DNA of 42,000 nt from a virus (IMGVR_UViG_3300028800_000170:1-42000), one strand, 5' to 3'; numbered from the stretch's first letter, positions 29,098 to 38,628 are shown. Notes: generated by a model from the sequence alone, not told the origin. Numbers and translations are program-made.

Positions 29098-30597
29098 TTA
29101 AGTTATATACTCTGTCACCACAACTAAACCATCTGAGCCATTTCCACCGGCTGCTCCTGATGCGGTAGAGTTGCCTACTGCTCCACCCGAGCCACCGCCT
29201 CCGTAATTACTACCATTATATCCATTTTGTGTTGTATTACTTGTGTTTATCGTGCGGTTAACTGCTCCGCCTCCATAAAAACTGCTTCCGCCATTACCGC
29301 TGTTAACACCTATTCCAGAAGCTGTATAAATACCAAAAGATGATTCTCCGCTTGACCCATTAGCGTTAATATCGCCTCCCGACCCTACACCGCCATATCC
29401 ACCAGAAAACTGAGTCACTGCATATGCTGTGCTATTTCCCTGTCCATAAGATCCGCCTGAAGCGTTTAAGATAGCTCCGAATGAGCTTGTTCCACCGTTA
29501 GCTCCATTTGAGCCCGTATTGTTTCCGCCAGATCCACCACCTCCTATAGTCACTGTTTGAGATGAGCCTATAGCTGCTGCAGTAACGACCTTACGGCTAT
29601 ATCCACCACCTCCGCCACCGCCCGTACAATTGACAGTTGTTGCTCCTGTACTACTTACCCCTCCTCCACCACCGCCAGCTCCTATCACTTCGACTATAGC
29701 ATATGCAAGATTGGCATGTGGAAAGTAAGTATATGTTCCTGCACCTGTAAATACTTGCACGTTGATGGAATTGAAGGCTCCCCCTCCACCAACTAGGGCA
29801 ACGAAACCATTGGCGTCTACGGAAAACTGGGTGTTATTAAAAGCTGCCAGACCTACTTTGGTGACGTCTGTAGAGGCTATAGCTGCCGAGACCTGCACGT
29901 CGATCTTCTCGGTATGCGCTACGGGTGACTCGGTATATACCGCTTTAGCATGGGTGCCGTTAGCTACTACTAAGCCAAGGAGGTTAATATTACCTGAAGA
30001 GTCGGGTGTTACGGCAACGCTATCATCGCCTGTGATCTTCTCAACAACTCCGCTTGCTGCTAGGTTGATGTTGATCTGGTGAGCGGTACCCTGACTAGTA
30101 GTGATGCCACCTGTACCGTGGATGATGATTGTTGCTGGGGTGCCGGTAGGTGTCTCGAAAAGGCCGTCATCTGTTTGAAAACGTTGGACAGCTGCTGTAC
30201 CGCCGGGGAGATCCCAGTTGATTGTATTGGTAGAGCCGGTGATAGCGATAGAGCCACCGGTAGAGGTATAGGTGACGAACCCGGAGCTATCTGGAAATAC
30301 AGGTGAGCTGCCAAGTGGGACGTTGAAGCCTAGAACGTCTCCTGATCCCGCACCGCCAAGCTCTTTCCACATGGCCGTTTGTGTCTCTTGAACCACCGGT
30401 AGGCTTTCAAGTATCCACTCGGATGGAGGGCTTGTGTTGAAGTTAATCCACCGCTTTTGAACGGGGTAGTTGACGTCTGAGGTCGTAGGGTTGCGGAGAG
30501 AGTAGACCGTGATAAAGGGGTCGGTTGAGGTGATACCTGAGTTGTAAGAGTACGGCCCTTGAGGGAGTGTGGTGTTATTTGTTGGGGGGTTTGTCAT
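29098..30597 (-). CDS. Tail fibre with glycine-rich adhesin tip
   Basis: A 499-residue fibre. The N-terminus resembles that of the 37159-38175 protein (YPVQKRWINF versus YPIGKRWDYL). Residues 190-270 contain a module (VANGTHAKAVYTESPVAHTE; VGLAAFNNTQFSVDANGFVA) shared with 33983-35962. The C-terminal 190 residues are a glycine-rich domain (VEVIGAGGGGGGVSSTG; TGGGGGGGYSRKVVTAAAIG; VTIGGGGSGG) of the kind found in phage adhesins with polyglycine helices. It probably contacts the host receptor. Last gene before the terminator. Confidence 0.75.
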   Translation of the reverse strand: MTNPPTNNTTLPQGPYSYNSGITSTDPFITVYSLRNPTTSDVNYPVQKRWINFNTSPPSEWILESLPVVQETQTAMWKELGGAGSGDVLGFNVPLGSSPVFPDSSGFVTYTSTGGSIAITGSTNTINWDLPGGTAAVQRFQTDDGLFETPTGTPATIIIHGTGGITTSQGTAHQININLAASGVVEKITGDDSVAVTPDSSGNINLLGLVVANGTHAKAVYTESPVAHTEKIDVQVSAAIASTDVTKVGLAAFNNTQFSVDANGFVALVGGGGAFNSINVQVFTGAGTYTYFPHANLAYAIVEVIGAGGGGGGVSSTGATTVNCTGGGGGGGYSRKVVTAAAIGSSQTVTIGGGGSGGNNTGSNGANGGTSSFGAILNASGGSYGQGNSTAYAVTQFSGGYGGVGSGGDINANGSSGESSFGIYTASGIGVNSGNGGSSFYGGGAVNRTINTSNTTQNGYNGSNYGGGGSGGAVGNSTASGAAGGNGSDGLVVVTEYIT

Positions 30598-30606
30598 ATG
30601 CTCCTT

Positions 30607-31383
30607 TTATGCTGAAATGTAAGATCCTGACCAAGTGGTTGCGCCAGCCGATCCACCGCCTAAATTTACAGTTTTAGTACTGTTGTTGGCAAAAAAAGTC
30701 ACAGTTGCTGTATCACCCGATGTCATTGGTGCAGTAACAGACCAAGGTAAAACTAATGTAGAATTACCTGACATTGCAAAAGGATTAACTGTATAACAAT
30801 AATATGTCCCACCGGATAAAATCAGATTTATATTTTGTTGTGTATGCCCTCCTCCATAACCGTAACCGTAACATGCGCCTGTAAAAATGTACTTTCCTGT
30901 TTTAGGCGCTGTAAAAGTAAATGTGCCGGTATTAAAACAAGATGAAACATTATAAGAAGTGGTATTAAATTGTATTGTGTAGGTTGTACCATCTCCTGTC
31001 ACATTCGTTTGGTTTCCAGTCAAATAAGCCTGAAAAAGCGCTTGAGTTGATCCTCCACCGGCAGCTTGAAAAGTTGGAGCTAATCCAGCCCCATTCGATG
31101 TGAGGACATAAGTTGCTGTACCCACTGCTGTGGTGACTAAGCGAGTTCCATCATAGTAAACCACACCGTCTGTATTAGCCATTGATGTCGCATTGGTTCC
31201 ACCATTAGATATGCCTAAGGTGCCGATGATGTCTAAAGTGGTGCCTGAACCTGTTGTTGTAAGTCCGGTAGTTCCCCCGGAGATAGTAACGGTTGACCCT
31301 GTAACTGATCCAGTGTCGCCGTTGATGGTAATAACTCCACCTCCACCTCCACTTTGAGCAACGATAAGTTGAATTTGGCTCAT
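30607..31383 (-). CDS. Tail fibre with C1q-like head domain
   Basis: A 258-residue fibre. The N-terminal 100 residues are Gly/Thr/Ser-rich repeats (NGDTGSVTGSTVTISGGTTG; TYVLTSNGAGLAPTFQAAGG). The C-terminal 140 residues (FQAYLTGNQTNVTGDGTTYT; FTFTAPKTGKYIFTGACYGY) match the C1q/TNF-like jelly-roll, a trimeric binding head also seen in other phage fibres. The start overlaps the preceding stop by ATGA. Likely a receptor-binding tip. Confidence 0.7.
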   Translation of the reverse strand: MSQIQLIVAQSGGGGGVITINGDTGSVTGSTVTISGGTTGLTTTGSGTTLDIIGTLGISNGGTNATSMANTDGVVYYDGTRLVTTAVGTATYVLTSNGAGLAPTFQAAGGGSTQALFQAYLTGNQTNVTGDGTTYTIQFNTTSYNVSSCFNTGTFTFTAPKTGKYIFTGACYGYGYGGGHTQQNINLILSGGTYYCYTVNPFAMSGNSTLVLPWSVTAPMTSGDTATVTFFANNSTKTVNLGGGSAGATTWSGSYISA

Positions 31384-32678
31384 GATGTTAGCTCCTGTGC
31401 TGTTACTTCAAGGTTCAAAATTGATGCTGTGCCACCTGTTACAGCTTGTAACTGTATATCAAACCAATAAGCAGTTCCAGCACTTAATCCTGTAATGATA
31501 ACGTCTTTTGCGAATGGAACCCCGTTAGTCAAAAGGCTTGTTAGAGCTGTCCAAGTGATTGTCGATCCTACTGTGGTTCCAGAAGCTGCTGCTGCGTTGG
31601 CTGGTGCTGTGCCTGTTCCATAGGCTACTAAGATCTGCACGCCATCGCCGTTGGTGTTATTTGTACACTGACCGTCTATCGTAACTCTAACAACGGTATA
31701 AGCTGTGGGGGTAAGTTTCCACGTGGAACCTAAACCCATCATCTTGAATGCAGCTGTGGATGTCGTTCCAGTGGGGTTAGAGGGTGAGGTTTGAAGAGAT
31801 GCTACACGAGGAACAATATTAGCTTGGAAAGTAGGCTGAGCCGAAGCTCCGTTGCTTGTCAAAACTGCGTTCGTGTTACTTCCAGGGGCTATGAAATTTA
31901 TGGCATTGGATGCTCCGCCACTGAGGACGTTATATTGTGTAAGAGCTTGGGTTCCAAGTTGACTAGCGGAAGAATCAATGGTTACAAGAACTGGATTTGA
32001 AGCTGTTACACCATTGATGCCATATATAAAAACAGTACTTATTTGTTGTGTTCCAGTTCCTGTTGCTGCCCCTATTCTAAGCGTGTTACTTTCTGCTGCT
32101 ACTCCAGGATTGTTTAAAAGGATATTGCTAGACTCTGAACCTGTATAATTTGTTCCTGCTTGATATCCTATAGCAATATTATAATTTCCAGAAGTTCCAG
32201 CAAAAGAATTTAGTGCCTGATATCCCACTCCGACATTACCTGTACCTGCTTTAACTAATGCACCAGTTCCAATTGCAACATTACCCGCTGTCGAACTTGT
32301 TAAATTTCCTTTTCCTAATGCTACATCATTAGTTCCTGATCCATTTCCTGAACCATTTCCTATATATGTTGAACCGTTCGCATTTGTTAGCGTTAAACTT
32401 GATTCAATACCAGAACATGAAAATAGCACGGATTGACCGCATATATTTCCCGCATTGTTTGCATAAATAGTAACGGTCGATCCAGTTATTGATCCCGAAT
32501 CACCATTTATTGTTGTGATACCAGCTGCTATGGTTTGAAAAGAGGGTGCTAGTCCTGTTCCGTTGCTTGTAAGAACCTTTCCGCTTGTTGATCCATCCAC
32601 ACCAGAAAAGGTGCCAGTTCCATTAAAATATACAGTTCCTTGAGAGGAAATATTTGCTGCATTGTTTGTTCCTACCAT
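31380..32678 (-). CDS. Tail fibre protein, tandem copy 1
   Basis: A 432-residue fibre paralogous to the next gene (MVGTNNAANISSQGTVYFNG versus MVGTNNALNISSQGTVYFDG; shared ends GLSAGTAYWFDIQLQAVTGG and GLTAGTAYWIDLQLEAITGG). The middle has YadA-head-like repeats (GNVAIGTGALVKAGTGNVGV; YNIAIGYQAGTNYTG) that form a beta-roll. The C-terminal 130 residues are a common beta-domain. The start follows the previous TGA after one base. Confidence 0.75.
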   Translation of the reverse strand: MVGTNNAANISSQGTVYFNGTGTFSGVDGSTSGKVLTSNGTGLAPSFQTIAAGITTINGDSGSITGSTVTIYANNAGNICGQSVLFSCSGIESSLTLTNANGSTYIGNGSGNGSGTNDVALGKGNLTSSTAGNVAIGTGALVKAGTGNVGVGYQALNSFAGTSGNYNIAIGYQAGTNYTGSESSNILLNNPGVAAESNTLRIGAATGTGTQQISTVFIYGINGVTASNPVLVTIDSSASQLGTQALTQYNVLSGGASNAINFIAPGSNTNAVLTSNGASAQPTFQANIVPRVASLQTSPSNPTGTTSTAAFKMMGLGSTWKLTPTAYTVVRVTIDGQCTNNTNGDGVQILVAYGTGTAPANAAAASGTTVGSTITWTALTSLLTNGVPFAKDVIITGLSAGTAYWFDIQLQAVTGGTASILNLEVTAQELTS

Positions 32679-32679
32679 A

Positions 32680-33981
32680 TCAGTACTGTAGCTCCTGAGC
32701 CGAAAAATCTAAATTTTTAACACTCGCTGTTCCTCCTGTAATTGCCTCTAATTGGAGATCAATCCAGTAGGCTGTTCCAGCAGTCAAACCAGTTATAATC
32801 ACCGTTTTTTTAAATGGCACGCCATTTGTAAGCAAACCAGTTAAAGCTGTCCATTTTTGCAGCGCATTTCCTACAACTGTACCTGTAGCTGCTGCTGCAT
32901 TGGCTGGCGCTGCGCCTGTTCCGAAAGATATTTTTAAAGCAACACCATCTCCAGTTGTCCCATTAGTCATTTGACCAGTAATTACAGCTTTAACCTTAGT
33001 ATAATTTTTAGGAGTAATTGCCCATGTAGAACCCAATCCCATCATGACAAAAGCTGCTGTCGATGTTGTTCCTGCGGGAGATGCTGATTTTCCAAAAACA
33101 GTTGCTACACGAGTTCCATATGCTCCGAGTTTAAATGTTGGCTGTGCTGCTGCACCGTTAGAGGTGAGGACAAAACCAGCCGTACTGGGAGCTTGAAAGT
33201 TAACAGCATTTGTAGCCCCTCCTGTTAATACATTATATTGAGTAAGAGCTTGTACTCCTAATTGGCTTGTTGTTGAATTTATTGTTATTAGAACAGGATT
33301 TGAAATAGTATTTCCATTAACACCATATATATAAGTTTTATTTAATTGTTGAGTGGAAGATCCTGTTGCTGACCCTATAATTAGGCTATTAGCAACTCCT
33401 GATCTTTGGTTTAATGATATTGAACTATTTCCAGATAAAGTACTATTGGCAAAATAACCAATTGCTGCATTATTTGAATGATCAGTTTGTAAATTTGTAT
33501 TAGAACCTATTCCAACATTATTAGAAAGAGTGCTAATGGCTCTTAAACTAGAATATCCTATACCAGTATTAAAATTTCCTGTTGACAAATTTTGATATGA
33601 AAAATAACCTAGCCCAACATTACTTGATCCTGATGGAATGAATTCACCAGCTAAATATCCTAATATGGTACTATTATGAGAATCTGTTACATTAAGTGTT
33701 GATGTAGTTCCTGAATTAACAAATTCAACCGAAGATCCACAAAAAGCTGTTGCTTGACCAGCTGCAACATATATAGATGATGCAGAAACTGAACCGCTAT
33801 CTCCATTTAAAGTCAATATGCCAGAACCAGAAATTGTTTGAAAAGAGGGTGCTGTTCCGGTTCCATTTGAAGTAAGGAGGAATCCTGCCGTAGAACCATC
33901 AATTTCTGAGAATGTGCCGTTCCCGTCGAAATATACTGTGCCTTGAGAACTGATATTTAGAGCATTGTTTGTTCCGACCAT
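32680..33981 (-). CDS. Tail fibre protein, tandem copy 2
   Basis: A 433-residue paralogue of 31380-32678. Ends and C-terminal domain are well conserved, while the YadA-like middle (SNVGLGYFSYQNLSTGNFNT; NNAAIGYFANSTLSGNSSIS) has diverged. The junction to the previous gene (TGA, one base, ATGGT) is the same as at 32678, so the whole unit looks duplicated. Diversified middles with conserved ends are expected if these segments adapt to hosts. Confidence 0.75.
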   Translation of the reverse strand: MVGTNNALNISSQGTVYFDGNGTFSEIDGSTAGFLLTSNGTGTAPSFQTISGSGILTLNGDSGSVSASSIYVAAGQATAFCGSSVEFVNSGTTSTLNVTDSHNSTILGYLAGEFIPSGSSNVGLGYFSYQNLSTGNFNTGIGYSSLRAISTLSNNVGIGSNTNLQTDHSNNAAIGYFANSTLSGNSSISLNQRSGVANSLIIGSATGSSTQQLNKTYIYGVNGNTISNPVLITINSTTSQLGVQALTQYNVLTGGATNAVNFQAPSTAGFVLTSNGAAAQPTFKLGAYGTRVATVFGKSASPAGTTSTAAFVMMGLGSTWAITPKNYTKVKAVITGQMTNGTTGDGVALKISFGTGAAPANAAAATGTVVGNALQKWTALTGLLTNGVPFKKTVIITGLTAGTAYWIDLQLEAITGGTASVKNLDFSAQELQY

Positions 33982-33982
33982 A

Positions 33983-35962
33983 TCACGCCATCGTCCATGA
34001 TCCCACTGAGTTTAATCCCCACCACTTTGTCCCAGTAGTCCTATATACTAAAGTAATGGCGTCACCAGCTGCTACGTTTGTAGCTGTACCTGCGGATGTG
34101 GAAACCGAAGTGGAAAGTTCAATAGTCTGACCAGTGTTAGCCCTTAAGACTATGGCGGTGGTAGTGCATATAAAAGAGATTGTATCACCTTCAGAGGGAG
34201 AGGCTGGTAAGGTCGCTGTAAGTGCTGCCGTGCAAAAATACCCATTAGATTTAGCTGCTGCAAAGCTGATCGCTTGGTCTGTCCAGGTTATAGAAGAAGA
34301 GGGGACGGCTTGGAAAGTAGGAAGAGATCCCGATCCCGTTGAAGTGAGGACATAACCACTCGTAGAAAGCCCTGTAGATGCAACCTGTAAGGCGCCTGTA
34401 GCTGTCGTACCTGCACATACTGGGGCATAGGCTGTTGTCATCGTTGCTACGCCTGTACCGCCATTGCTTACGATTAAAGTACCGCCTAATGTCTCCGTTG
34501 TGCCAGATCCAGCAAAGGTTAGACCTGTTGTACCACCTGTAAACGTGAACGAAGATCCAGTAAGTGCACCTCCTGAATCACCTGTAATTGAGATATTTCC
34601 TGAAGGTATTGAAGCAACGCCCAATTGTCCAGTTGCAGAATTGATTGTCACCATCTCGGTATTTGATACTGTTACACCAACGATACCAGCTATGTAACAT
34701 TTATTTTGTTGCGCTGCTCCTGAACCTTGCGTGCCAATATGAATTGCGTTAGATTCTGAAGTAATACCATTTGAACCGATAACGATATTATTGGATTCGG
34801 ATGAAATGTAATTTCCTCCAGAACTTTGACCTATAGAAATTATATTTGCACCAGTTAAACTTCCAACAAGAGCATTGTAACCTATAGCTACAAAGTTATT
34901 ACCTGTTACTGTTCCAGATCCGGCAAATGCTCCAATTAGTGTGTTTGTGCCAGTTGTGCTTAGTGTACCAGCCTGATATCCAATTAGCGTCTGTTGGGAA
35001 CCGCTTGTCATAGAAGCGCCCGCTTGATATCCTAAAGCGGTACATTCTAGATAAGCTTGTCCTAATTTTCCCGCTCCTGATCCTATTATTGTGTTATGAT
35101 TTGAGTCAGTAACTTGCAGAGTAGATATGGTTCCAGAATTAATAAATTCTACAGATTGCCCCGCTCCTAGAGAAGCATTATTGGCATAAATGGTAACCAC
35201 TCCAGCAGACGGTGAAATTGAACCACTATCACCATCTATAGTTATAATAGCCCCCGAAGCCGATACTGCCTGAAAGGTTGGATATGCTGCACCGCCATTA
35301 GAGGTGAGTACATATCCAGATGTATTTGGAACTATCAATCCAATGGTTGTAGATCCTTGCCCAACGAGGACGTTATATTGAGTTAACCCTGTAAGCTGTG
35401 TTGTAAGTGTGCTTGTTCCGGGGTTTCCTGCAATTGTAATTGAACCTGTACCGACCGTGTTAATATTCCCCGCTGTCGGTCCGACGGCACCCCCGCTATT
35501 TCCTGTAAGAGTTTCAGGAATAGAAGCACCATTTGTGCTCACAAATCCGTTTGCATCTACTGTAAATTGAGCGCTGTTAAAAGCAGCTAGACCAACCTTA
35601 GTGACATCTGTAGCCACTATAGCTGCCGCGAGCTGAACATCTATCCGCTCTTCATGAGCAACTGGAGATTCAACAAAAACGGCTTTAGCATGGGTGGCGT
35701 TAGCGACAACATTACCAAAAAGATTGATGTTACCAGCTAAAGGGGTAACTACGACAGAGTCATCACCTGTAAGAGTTTCAACTCCTATAGCCCCAGTAAA
35801 AGATATCGTGACTGTATTTCCAGCTCCAGAGGTGGTTATGTCAGTTCCGCCAAAAATATTAAGCGTATTTGCAACCGGAACAGCTGTTCCAGAGTCAGTA
35901 ACGAATGATGTAGGGATCTCTGGGTGAGCCGCTATAACATCAAGTACTTCAAAATGGCTCAT
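33983..35962 (-). CDS. Long tail fibre protein
   Basis: A 659-residue fibre. Module order: short helical start (MSHFEVLDVIAAHPEIPTSF), beta-repeats with GDDSVVVTPLAGNINLFG, the THAKAVFVESPVAHEERIDV and VGLAAFNSAQFTVDANGFVS module, LTQYNVLVGQGSTTIG, YadA-head-like repeats around 300-400 (QTLIGYQAGTLSTTGTNTLI), and a C-terminal domain (ISFICTTTAIVLRANTGQTI). It is the largest of five fibres. Coupled upstream to the coiled-coil gene by ATGA. Confidence 0.75.
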   Translation of the reverse strand: MSHFEVLDVIAAHPEIPTSFVTDSGTAVPVANTLNIFGGTDITTSGAGNTVTISFTGAIGVETLTGDDSVVVTPLAGNINLFGNVVANATHAKAVFVESPVAHEERIDVQLAAAIVATDVTKVGLAAFNSAQFTVDANGFVSTNGASIPETLTGNSGGAVGPTAGNINTVGTGSITIAGNPGTSTLTTQLTGLTQYNVLVGQGSTTIGLIVPNTSGYVLTSNGGAAYPTFQAVSASGAIITIDGDSGSISPSAGVVTIYANNASLGAGQSVEFINSGTISTLQVTDSNHNTIIGSGAGKLGQAYLECTALGYQAGASMTSGSQQTLIGYQAGTLSTTGTNTLIGAFAGSGTVTGNNFVAIGYNALVGSLTGANIISIGQSSGGNYISSESNNIVIGSNGITSESNAIHIGTQGSGAAQQNKCYIAGIVGVTVSNTEMVTINSATGQLGVASIPSGNISITGDSGGALTGSSFTFTGGTTGLTFAGSGTTETLGGTLIVSNGGTGVATMTTAYAPVCAGTTATGALQVASTGLSTSGYVLTSTGSGSLPTFQAVPSSSITWTDQAISFAAAKSNGYFCTAALTATLPASPSEGDTISFICTTTAIVLRANTGQTIELSTSVSTSAGTATNVAAGDAITLVYRTTGTKWWGLNSVGSWTMA

Positions 35963-36585
35963 TGACGAGTCCTCTTTTCAACCACTTTGTAAAGCATCTC
36001 TGCATGGTTGGCTTTATCTACTGCTTTAGCTACCTCAATCTCAAACACCCGCATCTTATGGGTAACGGTATCTTTCAGGTCTTGTATATTAGGTGGAGTC
36101 TCAGGGATCTGCTTCAGATTATCGGCTAAGCCATCCTTGAGCTGATTGGCCATATCTTGCTTGTACTTGGCTAGATCATTATCAAGGTCGACCAGCTCTT
36201 TGAGCCAGCGAGCCTTGAACTCTTCAAGCTCTTTATAAATACGGTCTATATATTTATCTAAATCAGTCAACTTGCATTTTAGAAATACATCACAATCACA
36301 AATGGCTTGTGTAATTTCATTAACACTAGAATCTAGTTTAACAACCGATTTATACAAATAGTCTTTAGCTATATAAGCTTTAACAAGCTCATCACTATAG
36401 TTGTTCTTCAACGATTCATGATGAGCTGTTAGGAGTCTTACTTGATCATTTAATTGGGAGACGTGATTTTCAAGGTCATCCACCTTATCGAACTGCTTAA
36501 TGATGGATGCCTGCTGAGAAACAATATGGTCGTTATAGGCTTGGTTTTGCTTTAGCCTGTTAAGTATTGCTTCCTCATCATTCAT
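35959..36585 (-). CDS. Coiled-coil structural protein (putative)
   Basis: A 208-residue protein that is almost entirely coiled coil (MNDEEAILNRLKQNQAYNDH; DDLENHVSQLNDQVRLLTAH; KANHAEMLYKVVEKRTR). Tightly coupled to the fibre gene that follows and the small beta protein before. It may be a fibre connector or chaperone-like scaffold for fibres. No family is named. Confidence 0.55.
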   Translation of the reverse strand: MNDEEAILNRLKQNQAYNDHIVSQQASIIKQFDKVDDLENHVSQLNDQVRLLTAHHESLKNNYSDELVKAYIAKDYLYKSVVKLDSSVNEITQAICDCDVFLKCKLTDLDKYIDRIYKELEEFKARWLKELVDLDNDLAKYKQDMANQLKDGLADNLKQIPETPPNIQDLKDTVTHKMRVFEIEVAKAVDKANHAEMLYKVVEKRTRQ

Positions 36586-36923
36586 TAAAACGCCGGTACG
36601 GTTGAATACATTGTTTCTAAGTAAACACTGTTCTTTGTGGGTGCTGTCCCGGTGTACTTAGCCCAGAACTGTGTTCCCTGAGCAACTAAAAAGGGGTTGG
36701 TTCTTTGGGTGTTTGTCTGGACGTCATACACAAGAGATGTTCCCGCCGGAAGGAAGAAGTTAGCATTTACTCCATCAAGCGAAAAGAACATGTCTCCATC
36801 AGTGGCATTGGTTAAACGGAAAGCGTGACTCCCGTTCGATAGCGGTGTTCCTATAGCAGCATAGCCTGAGTTTGTAATCGAGCTATAAACTAACGATCTA
36901 AGGGTTTCAAATGACGTTGCCAT
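36585..36923 (-). CDS. Small beta-rich virion protein (putative)
   Basis: A 112-residue beta-rich protein (AFRLTNATDGDMFFSLDGVN; FFLPAGTSLVYDVQTNTQRT; TQFWAKYTGTAPTKNSVYLE), like the small decoration or fibre-attachment proteins in phage structural operons. It overlaps both neighbours. No enzyme motif. Confidence 0.5.
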   Translation of the reverse strand: MATSFETLRSLVYSSITNSGYAAIGTPLSNGSHAFRLTNATDGDMFFSLDGVNANFFLPAGTSLVYDVQTNTQRTNPFLVAQGTQFWAKYTGTAPTKNSVYLETMYSTVPAF

Positions 36924-37149
36924 CGGGTGCCTTTGGTTGTTCTGCCGGGGCTTCTACTGGAGCTACAGGAGCTGCCGGTGGTTGAGCTGCTTCGGCTTTC
37001 TTTTTCGCCTCTTCTTCAATTCCAAGAATAAGACTCATAAACTTACCCAATGCTTCCTTAATGGATGACGTTGGGCTGTCATTGTCTAACACCATGTGAA
37101 AGACTTTCTCGCCAATGATCTGTTCTAGCGTTAATTTTTGCTTAATCAT
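36907..37149 (-). CDS. Small protein with Pro/Ala tail
   Basis: An 80-residue protein: helical first 50 residues (MIKQKLTLEQIIGEKVFHMV; IKEALGKFMSLILGIEEEAK) then an extended PPAAPVAPVEAPAEQPKAP tail. Long Pro/Ala tails serve as flexible linkers. Position inside the fibre operon suggests a tail assembly helper. Unknown family. Confidence 0.5.
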   Translation of the reverse strand: MIKQKLTLEQIIGEKVFHMVLDNDSPTSSIKEALGKFMSLILGIEEEAKKKAEAAQPPAAPVAPVEAPAEQPKAPDGNVI

Positions 37150-37158
37150 GTATTCCTC

Positions 37159-38175
37159 TTAGGTAAATGTTAATCCTGTTAGACCGCTTCCCCCGATGAC
37201 GGTAAACTCAAGGTTTGCCACTGTGCACATTAGAACGACTGAGCAGTGAATAGCTCCTGCAAGTGTTCCTGTTGCTCCGTTAGTTGTATGGCTAGTGTTA
37301 GCCCAGATCTCTTGAGATGCAGCCTGTGTAATGATCCATCCAGAGGTGTTACCTGTAGCAGATGTGATAATGAAGGTATCACCTACCGCTGCTGTAGTTG
37401 GCAGAGCAAAGGAGGTTTGGGCTGCTTGAGTTACGTTATAGGCGTTCTGAACGGCAATTGTTCCACCAGTTGAAGGTGTATTAATGTTAAAGCCATTGTG
37501 TTGAACGTCGATAGCTAGAGCTGCCGCACCTGTAGTGAACTTGATGCCTGTAGAAGTGGTCAATGTACCGAAAGCTGGATCTGCACCTGTTGAGCCAAGA
37601 AGCACCTGTCCGTTAGTACCTGCCGTAGTAGCTGCAAAGGCCGAAGCACCTTCAGCGATAACAACGCCGTGAGCAGTAAGACCTGATCCAAAACCGATGG
37701 CTTGGAAAGCGGGATCGGCGCCTGTTGCGCCAGTAAGAACTTGACCTGTGGTACCAACTGCTAGCTTAGTGATAGTGGCGGTGCCTGCGCCGACTAGAAC
37801 AGCGTGGTTAGTAAGACCTGTAAGCTCTACAGTGGCTGTGTTGGTAGTTCCAACGGTTGTAATGCTTCCTGTACCAAGGACGTTAATGTTGCCATTGGAG
37901 TCTGGAAGGACGATAACTGAGTCTGAAGTGGTCACTTCGGCTACGACACCTGTAGATTTAGTGGAAAGTGCCCATGTAGCTGTTGTAATACCCGCTGAAG
38001 TTGTCAATCCAAGAAGGATATACTCTGCGTTATTAAGGTAATCCCATCTCTTCCCGATTGGGTACATCCAGTCCGAAGAAGTGGGTGCTCTGTTGGCAAT
38101 TACTGGGATTTCGACGTTCTCTGGATAGATACCGCCATTCTGACTGTAAAGATTTTGTCCGGGTTGGTATGACAT
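37159..38175 (-). CDS. Tail fibre protein, first of the array
   Basis: A 338-residue fibre with MSYQPGQNLYSQNGGIYPEN at the start, SDWMYPIGKRWDYLNNAEYI, and tandem beta-repeats (TTGQVLTGATGADPAFQAIG; TNGQVLLGSTGADPAFGTLT) that are the common 'shaft' repeat of environmental phage fibres. A C-terminal domain (FALPTTAAVGDTFIITSATG) closes it. It is the promoter-proximal fibre and probably the virion-attached one. Confidence 0.7.
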   Translation of the reverse strand: MSYQPGQNLYSQNGGIYPENVEIPVIANRAPTSSDWMYPIGKRWDYLNNAEYILLGLTTSAGITTATWALSTKSTGVVAEVTTSDSVIVLPDSNGNINVLGTGSITTVGTTNTATVELTGLTNHAVLVGAGTATITKLAVGTTGQVLTGATGADPAFQAIGFGSGLTAHGVVIAEGASAFAATTAGTNGQVLLGSTGADPAFGTLTTSTGIKFTTGAAALAIDVQHNGFNINTPSTGGTIAVQNAYNVTQAAQTSFALPTTAAVGDTFIITSATGNTSGWIITQAASQEIWANTSHTTNGATGTLAGAIHCSVVLMCTVANLEFTVIGGSGLTGLTFT

Positions 38176-38251
38176 GACTTACCTTTTGTTAAATCATGCC
38201 AATGCAATATCGGACTATTTATGTAAATAGGTCAGGAAAATAAATGTGACG
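38176..38251 (-). promoter_or_regulatory. Control region before the fibre operon
   Basis: A 76-bp gap between the zinc-protein stop and the first fibre start. It holds the dyad CTATTTA/TAAATAG (38215-38230, 2-bp spacer) and, at its edge, the perfect palindrome GTGACGTCAC (38246-38255). AAAAGG near the fibre ATG serves as ribosome site. Late regulation by a phage protein is likely; no consensus promoter is clear. Confidence 0.4.
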
Positions 38252-38617
38252 TCACGTGCTAAGGATAAATTGAAAAACAGATAGAATCGTTTTCATGTCA
38301 GAGTGATTGACCGGGGCATATAGCGCTTCAGCGGGGAGGTTGTCATAGCTGTTTATCAACTCGCTTAGAGCTTCTAGAGCCTCTTCCTTTGTCGGCTTGT
38401 CTTTTTTAGGAGGTTCTTCTGCTATCTCTTTTACATAAGGGGCGAATTCTTTACCCTCTTCGTCAACCCGGAGAAAGTTATCCCAGTTCTTAGCCCCGCA
38501 ACGGAGACCCTCGCCGGCGTCAACAAAGATCTCCTTACAGGTGCATTGAACGAAGTCAAAGGAATGGAAGCTTTCGATAATTGAATTACAAAGTTTACAT
38601 TTAGCGCGATTTCTCAT
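38252..38617 (-). CDS. Zinc-binding protein, DUF7695-like
   Basis: A 121-residue protein with MRNRAKCKLCNSIIESFHSF, then DFVQCTCKEIFVDAG: two CxC/CxxC groups about 20 residues apart, the pattern I associate with DUF7695. A proline/lysine linker leads to a helical end (SELINSYDNLPAEALYAPVN). It diverges from the large terminase with only 11 bp between the two start codons. Confidence 0.65.
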   Translation of the reverse strand: MRNRAKCKLCNSIIESFHSFDFVQCTCKEIFVDAGEGLRCGAKNWDNFLRVDEEGKEFAPYVKEIAEEPPKKDKPTKEEALEALSELINSYDNLPAEALYAPVNHSDMKTILSVFQFILST

Positions 38618-38628
38618 AAGCTGTTAGT

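Noticed and set aside
31791-38041. Plus-strand frames within the fibre array
   Set aside because: All are short, Val/Pro/Ser-rich shadows of Thr/Gly/Ser-rich minus-strand fibre genes and lack ribosome sites.
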